From positions 1 through 64,000 of the forward strand of contig JAQUKY010000003.1 of the NCBI GenBank assembly GCA_028718805.1: a DNA stretch of 64,000 nt, given 5' to 3'. Positions 28,137-36,772 of this stretch are shown here, piece by piece. The stretch comes from Candidatus Nanoarchaeia archaeon (GTDB lineage: Archaea; Nanobdellota; Nanobdellia; Pacearchaeales; GW2011-AR1). The notes beneath the pieces are model-generated. The model did no database searches and was not told the origin of the DNA. It saw nothing but the letters and a program-made list of their open reading frames with translations. The position numbers were made by a program, and so were the translations under genes. Numbering within the stretch: position 1 is the stretch's first letter; every line of letters begins with the position of its first letter.

Positions 28137-29027
28137 TTATGCTTGAATTGTCTTTTCAAATACAGAAGCTTGCCCATTATCAACTTGCTCATACCATTTT
28201 TGAACATACCGGGCAAGAGTCCATCCATCAAAAGTATGCACTGTTATTTTATTTTCTTCCGTGTGCCCGGGACAATTCCGCTGTTCATCTGATTCATTTA
28301 ATCTTTTACAAGGACCAAAAGCATAACGACTTCCACAATAAACTGTCCTATATTTTAGTTCAAGATTTAATCTATCTAAAATTCTTTCTAAGGATAAAAC
28401 AGAATTTTCATCAGATAAAATTGCATAACAAATATCCTCTACGACAAAGCTTGGTTCTTCATGGTAAAATTTATCCATTTCTTTTCCATATGCTTCTAAT
28501 TCTTTGTTATCACAAGGAAAACTTCCATCTTCATCATAGGAAGGAGCTATTGGTTCTGATTGAAAAGATTCTGTTATTTTCATATCAGAAAACTCATCAA
28601 ATGTTGTATAGCTGTGAACAAAGCTTGGTTTTAATTCTTTTTTTGATTTATGGGAGCATCTGATTCTCCCTCCTAAATCTCTGACTAAACCTTTATGTTC
28701 TCCATTTCTTGGGCATTTGTCATGTTTGATATAAGGCAATGCAAATCTTTCTGAAGGCGCTTTATCAGCCCAGATTAAATTATCCTTATTTTCTCTCATC
28801 CAATATTGAATAAAATCAATTAATCCTGTTGTTCCAAGTTCATACATTACTGTTGTTTGTCCTCCCCACCTTATATAATCCAAACATGCCCCTAAATACT
28901 CCCCCTTCATATTATTGTTTTGCATAAGAAACTTCATTCTCTCTTCTATAGAACCTTCTCTATTAACAAAAAATTTAAAATCAGGTTCCATCCATTTTTT
29001 AAATATCTGGCTTGCTGTATGCGGCAT
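28137..29027 (-). CDS. Hypothetical protein
   Basis: 296-aa ORF; Cys/His-containing; no family recognised. Confidence 0.75.
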   Translation of the reverse strand: MPHTASQIFKKWMEPDFKFFVNREGSIEERMKFLMQNNNMKGEYLGACLDYIRWGGQTTVMYELGTTGLIDFIQYWMRENKDNLIWADKAPSERFALPYIKHDKCPRNGEHKGLVRDLGGRIRCSHKSKKELKPSFVHSYTTFDEFSDMKITESFQSEPIAPSYDEDGSFPCDNKELEAYGKEMDKFYHEEPSFVVEDICYAILSDENSVLSLERILDRLNLELKYRTVYCGSRYAFGPCKRLNESDEQRNCPGHTEENKITVHTFDGWTLARYVQKWYEQVDNGQASVFEKTIQA

Positions 29028-29072
29028 TCTTAACAGAAATCATAATCCTTTTTAAGAATTTATATTCTGAGA

Positions 29073-29621
29073 TTATTCTCTTTTTATAATTTCAGAGACA
29101 ATCCTTGATTTACAGGGCAGTTTCGGTATTGCCTTTTTGAAAAATTCTCTTACCTTAACCATGTTTGTCTCGCCGTTAAAATAAGCAGTAAAAATAGGAT
29201 GATTTTTTTTAACAACAGCAGCTCTTCCTTCAGGAGTTCCAAAACTTAATGTCATTCCTGTTTGTACTCTCTCTCCCTTGCTTGCTCCTGAAAAAACCCT
29301 GTTGTTTCTTAGGATGTTATGCGGGAAAGTGTTGCATCTTAAAAAATAATTTTTTTGCAGTAAATTAGTTAAATCTTTATGTATAGTCTGTCTTGCTGCT
29401 TCTAAAGCCATGTCTCTGATCTGGATATTTTCACAGGCTAAAATAGCCATCCTGATATTGAATTTTCCTTCATTAAACGCCTTTGGGTCTCCCATGTTAA
29501 ACTTGACAATCTTCTGGTGAGGAACTGCTTTTACATAACTGAACTGTTGTCTTTTGGAATGCCTGGTGTTAACTACGGGGTTTCTTTTCGAATATGCTTT
29601 TGCTCTTCTTACCGTTACCAT
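29073..29621 (-). CDS. rpl10e: Ribosomal protein uL16 (archaeal L10e)
   Basis: FNIRMAILACENIQIRDMALEAARQTIHKDL...FPHNILRNNRVFSGASKGERVQTGM. Confidence 0.85.
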   Translation of the reverse strand: MVTVRRAKAYSKRNPVVNTRHSKRQQFSYVKAVPHQKIVKFNMGDPKAFNEGKFNIRMAILACENIQIRDMALEAARQTIHKDLTNLLQKNYFLRCNTFPHNILRNNRVFSGASKGERVQTGMTLSFGTPEGRAAVVKKNHPIFTAYFNGETNMVKVREFFKKAIPKLPCKSRIVSEIIKRE

Positions 29622-29622
29622 T

Positions 29623-29784
29623 TTAATAATCCCTCTCTTGTTCTAAAAAATCCATTTTAGTTCTTTGAAAATCAGTATAAGGTTTGATAACGTCATAAAA
29701 AGTATCAGAATCTCCAACTCCTGCTCTCCTGTAAGAATCAGATGATCTTTTTAAACTTTCAGGTATTTCAATCTGGTTGTTCAT
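29623..29784 (-). CDS. 53-aa small protein between ribosomal protein genes
   Basis: Read directly: MNNQIEIPESLKRSSDSYRRAGVGDSDTFYDVIKPYTDFQRTKMDFLEQERDY*; ATGA overlap with eL33 stop. Confidence 0.6.
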   Translation of the reverse strand: MNNQIEIPESLKRSSDSYRRAGVGDSDTFYDVIKPYTDFQRTKMDFLEQERDY

Positions 29785-30035
29785 TTTACATCAACCTCAG
29801 TATTTTTTGCCTGTCCTGGTAGTCCGATTTCAAAAATAGCTCTTACCATTCCTTTGTTTCCGTGGCTTGCAGCTATTTTTCCCTTTAAGATTTTGCCCCC
29901 CGGGCTTTTCCATTCAACAGATTTGCCAACAAATTTTTTTGCCTCTTCTTTTGTTTTTGCATTTACATCTAAAATATAATGCCTTTCATGGATTCTTTTT
30001 AATCCTCTCCGAAATTGGATAACTTTAGCTTTCAT
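29781..30035 (-). CDS. rpl35ae: Ribosomal protein eL33 (L35Ae)
   Basis: AKVIQFRRGLKRIHERHYILDV...VGKSVEWKSPGGKILKGKIAASHGNKGMVRAIFEIGLPGQA. Confidence 0.85.
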   Translation of the reverse strand: MKAKVIQFRRGLKRIHERHYILDVNAKTKEEAKKFVGKSVEWKSPGGKILKGKIAASHGNKGMVRAIFEIGLPGQAKNTEVDVK

Positions 30036-30140
30036 TTTTTATTAGTAATTTATTAAACGATCTTTATATGTTTATCAGCAGTTTAAGCTTGATGTTGATT
30101 GCTCTTGCTTAAATTAGTATTTTGATATTAGTGATAGATA
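30036..30140 (-). repeat. Dispersed intergenic palindromic repeat (minus orientation, upstream of eL33)
   Basis: agtaatttattaaacgatctttatatgtttatcagcagtttaagcttgatgttgattgctcttgcttaaattagta. Confidence 0.6.
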
Positions 30141-30231
30141 TTTATAAAAACCCTAGAAAAATTAGGTTTTTAAATCTTCTTAAATGTAAATTTAGAAGAC
30201 CCTAAAAATTTTAGAAATTTTTTATGCCTAA

Positions 30232-32055
30232 CTACAAGTTTATATCGAATTCCCCTAATTCCTTTTTTAACAATATCAAAAGCTTATTATCCATTTTAAC
30301 CCTGTGTCCTCTGTATTCTGCTAATGCCTTGTTCAATTCATTAACATCTGAATTTTCAATTTTATCTGTTACTTTCTTTATCTTATCTCCCTCAACTAAA
30401 AAAGCAGGATTTGTCAGGAATAGTTCCGCATGTTTTCCCTTGTATGAAATCACAACCTTTGTTTTTTCCAATAATCCCAGCTCTTTTCTCTGTGCATATT
30501 CAACCAGGCTTTCGATTAAATAAACAGAATCTTTTCTCAAACTCTCAAATTCCAATATCCCAGGAGCTTTCTTTGTGTTATATTTCTTTTTAATCTCAAC
30601 AAGTTCATGCAAGGTATGAATAAATTTAGGGTTCCCCTTGGCTTTGTTTACAATTTCCTTTTCATAGTCACTTATTAATCCCGATTCTGTTTTATTCCCA
30701 AACATAGCCTTCATAATTTTAAAGACATTGGCATAAATTTCCTCAAAACTCTTTCTCATCATTCTTTTTTCAATCTCTATCCTTAATTCTTTTAATTTTT
30801 TTAAATAATCTTCAGAATCTTTCAGAAGTTTATCAACTTCTTTTCCGCTGACTTCTTTGATTTTTTCATGCTCATATCCCTTATAATACTTAATCATAAC
30901 TTCTTCTAAAGTATCTGCATATCTTTTCTCAACTAATTTTTCCTTCTCAACAAAAATCCTTCTGAATTCAGCTACAGTTTCCTTAACATTTGTAGGAGGC
31001 AGGCCATATAACATCAATAATCCCTGTGTTGGCATTGAAATCCCCCAGTAAATATCACCGATAACAATATCTAATAATCTCCTCTTGACAATCTCAGAAG
31101 TCTTATCACCAACAGACATAAAACCATCAATAGCTTCAGGGGAAGGTTTTATTTTTCCCATTCTTAATAATAATTTCCAGGGCAAAAATCCGCCCCTGTC
31201 ATATAACGGAAATCCATCTCTTAAGAAAGTGTAAAAAATAGGATTAGCATCCTTAACGCCATCCCAGAATTCAGTCAGTAAATATACCTGAACATTTAAT
31301 TTATTCTGAACCCCTGCTAACTCTCCTGCCTGCATAATATAACTATAGATAATATTTCTTAATTTGTCTTTTAATTCTAATCTTGGCATTCTCTTGACAT
31401 CAGTGTCATCAATTATAATATAAGTGTCAACATCGCTTGTTTTTTGTGTTTCCCCTCTTACCAAACTCCCGCCAATAACATAAGAATAAACATATTTCTC
31501 AAATTTTCTTAAAACTAATGATTTATGTATTTGCGCAACTCTTAAAGCACCTAAGATTCCCTTGTCAAATAATGGAAAAGCCATTCCAATAGCTTCTATT
31601 ATATTATACTTGCTGTCCAGGCAGATTTCCCACAAGTCTCTTTCCAAAAATAAATTCAGCCAGATTTTTAATTTATCCTCTTTAATCTTCTTTACAATCT
31701 CTAATTTGACTTCATTAAATTCTTTTGCCTTATCCTCTGGTAAAACCACAATAAGATGCATTGGCTTGTTCTTTTTATCTTCTTCATTTAATTCATTTTC
31801 CTCGTCAAACATCTCAGCTGCCTGAGGAGGGATTATACCAATTGCTTCTACAAATTTGTATTTACTGCAAATAAATTTTTTTAGGCCTTCCAATTTCTCC
31901 CTTAATTTTTTCATCTCTTTTTCGTCTTTTTCAGAAGGTTGGCTTGGAACTGCGCTTGAAGCATCTTTTAATTCAGGATTCTGATACTTTTTATCATCTA
32001 AACTTGTTTCATGATCCTGTTTTCCAGAACTTTCTTTATTTTTTTCTTCAGCCAT
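30232..32055 (-). CDS. Nucleotidyltransferase-domain protein with long helical extensions
   Basis: YVIGGSLVRGETQKTSDVDTYIIIDDTD; GKIKPSPEAIDGF segment shared with the 11020 protein. Confidence 0.8.
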   Translation of the reverse strand: MAEEKNKESSGKQDHETSLDDKKYQNPELKDASSAVPSQPSEKDEKEMKKLREKLEGLKKFICSKYKFVEAIGIIPPQAAEMFDEENELNEEDKKNKPMHLIVVLPEDKAKEFNEVKLEIVKKIKEDKLKIWLNLFLERDLWEICLDSKYNIIEAIGMAFPLFDKGILGALRVAQIHKSLVLRKFEKYVYSYVIGGSLVRGETQKTSDVDTYIIIDDTDVKRMPRLELKDKLRNIIYSYIMQAGELAGVQNKLNVQVYLLTEFWDGVKDANPIFYTFLRDGFPLYDRGGFLPWKLLLRMGKIKPSPEAIDGFMSVGDKTSEIVKRRLLDIVIGDIYWGISMPTQGLLMLYGLPPTNVKETVAEFRRIFVEKEKLVEKRYADTLEEVMIKYYKGYEHEKIKEVSGKEVDKLLKDSEDYLKKLKELRIEIEKRMMRKSFEEIYANVFKIMKAMFGNKTESGLISDYEKEIVNKAKGNPKFIHTLHELVEIKKKYNTKKAPGILEFESLRKDSVYLIESLVEYAQRKELGLLEKTKVVISYKGKHAELFLTNPAFLVEGDKIKKVTDKIENSDVNELNKALAEYRGHRVKMDNKLLILLKKELGEFDINL

Positions 32056-32210
32056 ATTAGAATAAAAGCGTGCCCTTTTTAAAGCTTATCTATTTCACCA
32101 GTTTAAAGTAATAAATAGATAAGCTTTAATTATCTTAAAATAAAACTAGTAATCCCAAAAAGTATAGAAGTAGAAAACTTTATAAGATAAAGTAATAATT
32201 TAAACATGAT

Positions 32211-32281
32211 GGGCGTATAGGCTAATGGTAAACCCTCTCGTTTACACCGAGATGTCCGCGGTTCGATCCCGCGTACGCCCA
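32211..32281 (+). tRNA. tRNA-Val (anticodon TAC)
   Basis: Cloverleaf GGGCGTA...TCTCG-TTTACAC-CGAGA...GCGGTTCGATCCCGC..TACGCCC. Confidence 0.93.
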
Positions 32282-32292
32282 TATTTTTGAAT

Positions 32293-32916
32293 ATGGCATT
32301 CTCAATACAAAACGTTAATGATAAAAAAATAGAAAAAGATTATGAAAAAGCTATGACTGAGTTAGATGATTTCTTCGAATTAAATTGGATAGTAAACAAA
32401 CCTAGAGCGTTTTTAGTTAAAGACAGACAAACAATAGATAAATTGCTTGGTAAAAAAACAGAAGATTGGGTTGTTGGTTTTGTTAATAAAGCTGATGTTT
32501 ATATTTTAGATAAAGATAATTATGAAAAAGAAAGTTGCCACAAGTATTCTGATGAAGAATATTCTAAAACAATTAAACATGAATTAACACATTCCTTTTT
32601 TCAAGTTATCTCTGGATTTAAGAACAAGCCTGACTGGTTATGGGAAGGAATAGCTATTTATTTATCTGAGCAATATAAAACTAAAAATAAGCCAAAAAAA
32701 TTTAGTGAATTTTTAGATTATTATGAGAAAGGTGGTTCAGGAGTCTATAAAGAAGCAGGATTTATAGTTAAGCTTTTAGTGGAAAAATTTGGGAAGGAAA
32801 GAATATTAAAACTAATTAGGGCTCTTAAGGATGTTAATTCAAAAAAAGAATTTGAAGAGAAGTTTAGAAGGATATATGGGTTTGAATTAAATTATAAGAA
32901 TATTAACAAAGTTTAA
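32293..32916 (+). CDS. Gluzincin-like metallopeptidase (peptidase_MA-like)
   Basis: KTIKHELTHSFFQ...PDWLWEGIAIYLSEQ. Confidence 0.75.
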   Translation: MAFSIQNVNDKKIEKDYEKAMTELDDFFELNWIVNKPRAFLVKDRQTIDKLLGKKTEDWVVGFVNKADVYILDKDNYEKESCHKYSDEEYSKTIKHELTHSFFQVISGFKNKPDWLWEGIAIYLSEQYKTKNKPKKFSEFLDYYEKGGSGVYKEAGFIVKLLVEKFGKERILKLIRALKDVNSKKEFEEKFRRIYGFELNYKNINKV

Positions 32917-32974
32917 TAAAACTATTAATCTTATTTACACCGAGGTATCCGCGGTTCGATTCCGCGTACGCCCA
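32915..32974 (+). repeat. tRNA-Val 3'-half direct repeat R1 (AT arm plus tRNA 3' half)
   Basis: AATAAAACTATTAATCTTA-TTTACACCGAGGTATCCGCGGTTCGATTCCGCGTACGCCCA; 3' part near-identical to the intact tRNA-Val. Confidence 0.9.
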
Positions 32975-33041
32975 TTTATCATAAACATATATGTTTTAGT
33001 GCAGATATACTTTTAAATGTAAATTTATATGAAAATTCACA

Positions 33042-33338
33042 ATGACTGATAAATCTAGTCCAATTCCTAATAAATATTTAGAATTATATGCTGATAGCAT
33101 TAGTGTTATAAAAGAACAGGATGGCAGGGATGAAATACATTATTACCTCAAAATGGATATTAGTGGAAGTGAAAAGGGGGCAAACGTAGAATCTGGAATG
33201 ATTTCGAATGCTAAAATCCCAATATCAGAAGCGCTATATAACCAATTGAGCAAGAAATTAAGTTCTTCAAAAGCTGATATTTTTGCTCATTTAAGTGCAA
33301 AAGGAAAATTATCTTTGACATTGGAAGAAAGGACATAA
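33042..33338 (+). CDS. Hypothetical protein (single-gene cassette)
   Basis: 98-aa ORF between R1 and R2. Confidence 0.65.
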   Translation: MTDKSSPIPNKYLELYADSISVIKEQDGRDEIHYYLKMDISGSEKGANVESGMISNAKIPISEALYNQLSKKLSSSKADIFAHLSAKGKLSLTLEERT

Positions 33339-33355
33339 TTAATTTAACAGAGCTC

Positions 33356-33415
33356 AATAAAAGTATTAATCTTATTTACACAGAATATTCACCGGTTCAA
33401 TTCCGGTATCGCCCA
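33356..33415 (+). repeat. tRNA 3'-half direct repeat R2
   Basis: AATAAAAGTATTAATCTTATTTACACAGAATATTCACCGGTTCAATTCCGGTATCGCCCA; about 47/60 match to R1 by hand alignment. Confidence 0.85.
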
Positions 33416-33493
33416 CTATTTTTTTATTATAATAATGTTTAAAAAGACAAAGTATCATAAAATATTTAATAAAGAGTTATGTGATACAATAAT

Positions 33494-33841
33494 ATGGCGA
33501 TTGATGGAAAGGTTCAGACCTTAGGAAAGTTTTTGCAGAGCAGGTTAGGTGGGCAATTATTTGGAGATGTAGCTCATGCATTGGAAGGCTCATATGAAGT
33601 AGGAATAAACGGAGTACCTCTTAATATAGGCAGAAATCAAATAAACGAAGCAATAACTCAATTTTATGAACAAATTGGTTTTAAAAGAGACACAAAATCG
33701 AAATTAGAAGACCCTGTTTTCTATAAAGGACAAACTAGAAACGAAAATATTAGATGTATAGTATTATCAGATAACAGAAGAAGGGGCGGAGAAATTTTGA
33801 TTTCTGTTGCACCTTTATACTCTACAAATAAAATGGGCTAA
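33494..33841 (+). CDS. Hypothetical protein (single-gene cassette)
   Basis: 115-aa ORF between R2 and R3. Confidence 0.65.
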   Translation: MAIDGKVQTLGKFLQSRLGGQLFGDVAHALEGSYEVGINGVPLNIGRNQINEAITQFYEQIGFKRDTKSKLEDPVFYKGQTRNENIRCIVLSDNRRRGGEILISVAPLYSTNKMG

Positions 33842-33877
33842 AACTAAGGAAAAGTACTCTAAAAGTTAACAAACATT

Positions 33878-33931
33878 AATAAAACTATTAATGTCGTTTA
33901 CACAAAGTATATCAAAAAGGATATACTTTCT
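33878..33931 (+). repeat. Direct repeat R3 (AT arm plus TTTACAC) fused to a hairpin
   Basis: AATAAAACTATTAATGTCGTTTACAC then AAAGTATATC-AAAAAG-GATATACTTT. Confidence 0.7.
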
Positions 33932-33946
33932 AAATATGAATTTATA

Positions 33947-34978
33947 TTATTCTCTTTTCTCAATAATATGATTATTTAACGGACCAGTGCCTATTAATGT
34001 GACTGGGATTTGTAATTCTCTTTCTATCCCATAGATATAATCTTTTGACTTCTTAGAAAGCTTCACAAAACGGCTTTTCCCATAATCTTCTGCGTTAATG
34101 TAATCTAAGAACATAAGGGCAAGTTCATCAGGCTGATTAATCATAATCGCTCTCTGTATAAATTCAATATTTTGTTCAAATACTCTCCTGATTCTTCCAG
34201 TTACTGATGTAAATTCTATTATCTTTTTTTTAGAATCGGAACGTTGTTCAATTTCTTTCCAGCTAATTTCCTTTGAGCCTGTTGGTCCACTATTTCCTCC
34301 TACTCTTATTGGATATGTTCTCATAACCCCTATTGTTTTTCTATGCTGCTGTGGAGGAATACCAGCATCATTTAATAATGCTGAAGCAGTCACATCCCTG
34401 CTAGTGACGTAAGGATATAAACCATGATTCAAAGACAGCCAATGTCCTTGTGTTCCTTCAAGTAATACTGGTTCTTCATTTTTAATATGTTCATGAACAG
34501 CTAAGATCGTATCCCCACAATATGGCATGAGCATTGTTTCTTTTGCATACTCTTCTAAAAGAATAGCTCTCCTCCAAATCTTGTCTGCTTGTGCAGCTCC
34601 AACTCCTTCTTGTGTAGAAGCTAATTTTTCTTGCAAAGAAGAATCTTTTTCATTGCGTATATGATTTTGGCTAATAACTGTCGCTTGCCTGTCAATTATC
34701 AGTCTTTGTGGAGTAAGATTATATCTTTTTATTTCTTCTCTTAAAACATCAATATTAATTATTGCTGCAGGAGAGATATATAAAAAACAGCCTTTATTAA
34801 AAACTCCACATGGGACTTGGCGATTTACGAATTTAGTTTTACCATCATAAAACGTATGCCCTGCTTGTGGACCTCCAGACCTAACCATGGCTTTGTAATT
34901 GGATGATAAATATGCAGCAATCTTGCCCTTACCTTCCGAACCCCATTGAAGCCCAACCAATATATCTACTAAAGCCAT
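33947..34978 (-). CDS. purA: Short adenylosuccinate-synthetase-family protein with PurZ-like Ser substitution
   Basis: ILVGLQWGSEGKGKIAAYLS, GGPQAGHT, LLEGTQGHWLSLNHGLYPYVTSRDVTAS, YPIRVGGNSG; Ser14 where PurA has the catalytic Asp. Confidence 0.9.
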   Translation of the reverse strand: MALVDILVGLQWGSEGKGKIAAYLSSNYKAMVRSGGPQAGHTFYDGKTKFVNRQVPCGVFNKGCFLYISPAAIINIDVLREEIKRYNLTPQRLIIDRQATVISQNHIRNEKDSSLQEKLASTQEGVGAAQADKIWRRAILLEEYAKETMLMPYCGDTILAVHEHIKNEEPVLLEGTQGHWLSLNHGLYPYVTSRDVTASALLNDAGIPPQQHRKTIGVMRTYPIRVGGNSGPTGSKEISWKEIEQRSDSKKKIIEFTSVTGRIRRVFEQNIEFIQRAIMINQPDELALMFLDYINAEDYGKSRFVKLSKKSKDYIYGIERELQIPVTLIGTGPLNNHIIEKRE

Positions 34979-35065
34979 TAAAATGCATTCTTATTATTAC
35001 ATATAAAATAGTAAGTCAATAAAACTTGACATAATATATAAAAAGGGGAAGCTAATATAATTTTT

Positions 35066-35770
35066 ATGGAAGAATTTATTTTGAGCAACAAAGAAAGAAT
35101 GCTCATCTTTAAAGTATTATGTGAAAATAAAAATATTAATTTTAATAAGATAATGAGATTGACTCAAATTCCTTCCAACAAACTAAGCTACCAATTAAAT
35201 TTAATGAAGGACAAGAATTTCGTAGTGAACAACGAAAGTTTATACTCTCTTACCTTAGAAGCAGAGCGCCTGATTCCTTATTTTTCCCAGATTTTCAAAA
35301 AAGAAGTTGGGGTGCTTCCAGTTATATTGGGAATAGTAAGAAATGGAAAGAAAATACTGTTATTGCAAAGAAAGAAAATGCCCTATAAAAGATATTGGGG
35401 GTTGTTTGGGGGCAAGCAGATAAGTGGAGAAACAATACCTGAAACAATTGAAAGAGAAGTTCTTGAAGAAAGCAATCTCAAGGCTAAATTCACAAAATAT
35501 AATGCAGTCGTTTATGAACGTCTCAAAGAGCAAGGCAGGTTTAAGCACTCGTTTCTTTTTGTTGTAACTTCTTTAAAAGCCAACACACTTACAATAAAAG
35601 AGCAAAATGAAGGCAAAGTCTCTTGGTTTAGTTATAGTGATGTATTAAATAATAAAATAAGTGGATTAATCCCTTCTGACATAGAATTTTTAAGAAAATA
35701 TGCTGATAAAAAAATTGACATAGACGAAGTTATAATGGAAGAAAAAGAAGACAACCTTACTTTACAATAG
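35066..35770 (+). CDS. HTH-Nudix hydrolase
   Basis: N-terminal winged-helix-like region; Nudix box GGKQISGETIPETIEREVLEESNLKA. Confidence 0.85.
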   Translation: MEEFILSNKERMLIFKVLCENKNINFNKIMRLTQIPSNKLSYQLNLMKDKNFVVNNESLYSLTLEAERLIPYFSQIFKKEVGVLPVILGIVRNGKKILLLQRKKMPYKRYWGLFGGKQISGETIPETIEREVLEESNLKAKFTKYNAVVYERLKEQGRFKHSFLFVVTSLKANTLTIKEQNEGKVSWFSYSDVLNNKISGLIPSDIEFLRKYADKKIDIDEVIMEEKEDNLTLQ

Positions 35771-35786
35771 TTTTCCTAATCAAAAA

Positions 35787-35830
35787 GAAAGTATATCCTT
35801 TAGGGTATATTCTTTTACACCGAACTTAGC
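35787..35830 (+). repeat. Hairpin plus TTTACACCGAA remnant (R6)
   Basis: GTATATCC-TTTA-GGGTATAT then TCTTTTACACCGAACTT. Confidence 0.5.
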
Positions 35831-35936
35831 TAAAAGCATCTATTCGTTAAAAATATAGGGCAAAGGCTTAAAAACCTCATATTTATTGTATTTTGGAGGT
35901 GAAAGCACCTCAGAAGCTTATTCTGAGAAAATTAAG

Positions 35937-36275
35937 ATGGAATTAAAAATACATGGACAAACTTTAGTTTATATTGGTGGAGAGTGTGGTATCTATAAAC
36001 AAGATACTCCACTTAGTATGGATTATGCACAGATGGATCAAGAACTTATTGTTAGGGTAATTAATAGCATGCCAAAAGAAAAAGCTATTGAAGCTGTAAC
36101 AAAGCTTAGAGATCAGGCTGTAGAACAAGCAAAATGGGAATCAACTCCACAGAATTTAGGTTTTCCAATACTAAGAAGAAGTCTTGGACCAACACCAATA
36201 AATGAAGTTAGAGCAAATATCGAGAATACTGTTAAATTTAGTGAAGATGTTTTAAAAGTATTAAAGGGGAAATAA
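35937..36275 (+). CDS. Hypothetical protein
   Basis: ORF track start 35886; start at MELKIHG preferred. Confidence 0.6.
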   Translation: MELKIHGQTLVYIGGECGIYKQDTPLSMDYAQMDQELIVRVINSMPKEKAIEAVTKLRDQAVEQAKWESTPQNLGFPILRRSLGPTPINEVRANIENTVKFSEDVLKVLKGK

Positions 36276-36356
36276 AAGCTCAACGCAACATAATAGAAGC
36301 TTTATGATAGTATGCCCATTCAAAGAATTTATATATTTTAATTTGTTGAATATTGC

Positions 36357-36569
36357 ATGAAAATAGTTTTATCATACCATGCTAAAAAGAGATTAGTTGA
36401 AAGAAGTATCAAACTTGAGGATGTTCAAGAAACTATTGAAATGCCAAATTATACGGTATCGAAAGGAGATAAAAAAGAAGCGTACAAGAAAATAAAAGAC
36501 AAAACCTTAAAAGTTGTTTATTCTGAAGAAGATAAATATATAAAGGTAATCACCTTAATATGGAAATGA
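36357..36569 (+). CDS. DUF4258 family protein (toxin-like)
   Basis: YHAKKRLVERSIKLEDVQETIEMPN...KTLKVVYSEEDKYIKVITLIW. Confidence 0.8.
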   Translation: MKIVLSYHAKKRLVERSIKLEDVQETIEMPNYTVSKGDKKEAYKKIKDKTLKVVYSEEDKYIKVITLIWK

Positions 36570-36772
36570 AAATAGAATATGATAAAGACGCTGATGCAGC
36601 ATATATTTATTTTAAAGAAATAGAAGAAGGAGAAGTAGTTCAAACTATCTCTCTAAATGAATCGGTGAACGTAGATCTAGATATCAAAGGAAGAACTTTA
36701 GGTATAGAAATTCTTGATGCAAGTAAAAATTTACCTGCAAATGCGATAAAATCTGCAGTTCTCATTGGTTAG
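36560..36772 (+). CDS. DUF2283 family protein (antitoxin-like)
   Basis: MKIEYDKDADAAYIYFKE...VNVDLDIKGRTLGIEILDAS. Confidence 0.88.
   Translation: MEMKIEYDKDADAAYIYFKEIEEGEVVQTISLNESVNVDLDIKGRTLGIEILDASKNLPANAIKSAVLIG

Noticed and set aside
28127-28663. Plus-strand 178-aa ORF
   Set aside because: Antisense to the 28137-29027 gene; His/Leu/Tyr-rich noise composition.
30232-32055. CD-NTase / CBASS-like signalling system
   Set aside because: The NTase motif is present, but there is no neighbouring effector (nuclease, TM-pore or phospholipase) or E1/E2-like gene.
32915-33931. Split tRNA 3' halves as in Nanoarchaeum
   Set aside because: An intact tRNA-Val with the same anticodon lies just upstream, no matching 5' halves were seen, and the leader is AT-rich rather than the GC-rich complementary leader of split tRNAs. 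R2, R3 and R5 are also degenerate.
36560-36772. Larger antiviral defence system around DUF4258/DUF2283
   Set aside because: Only a TA-like pair is supported; no nuclease, sensor or effector ORFs adjoin it.
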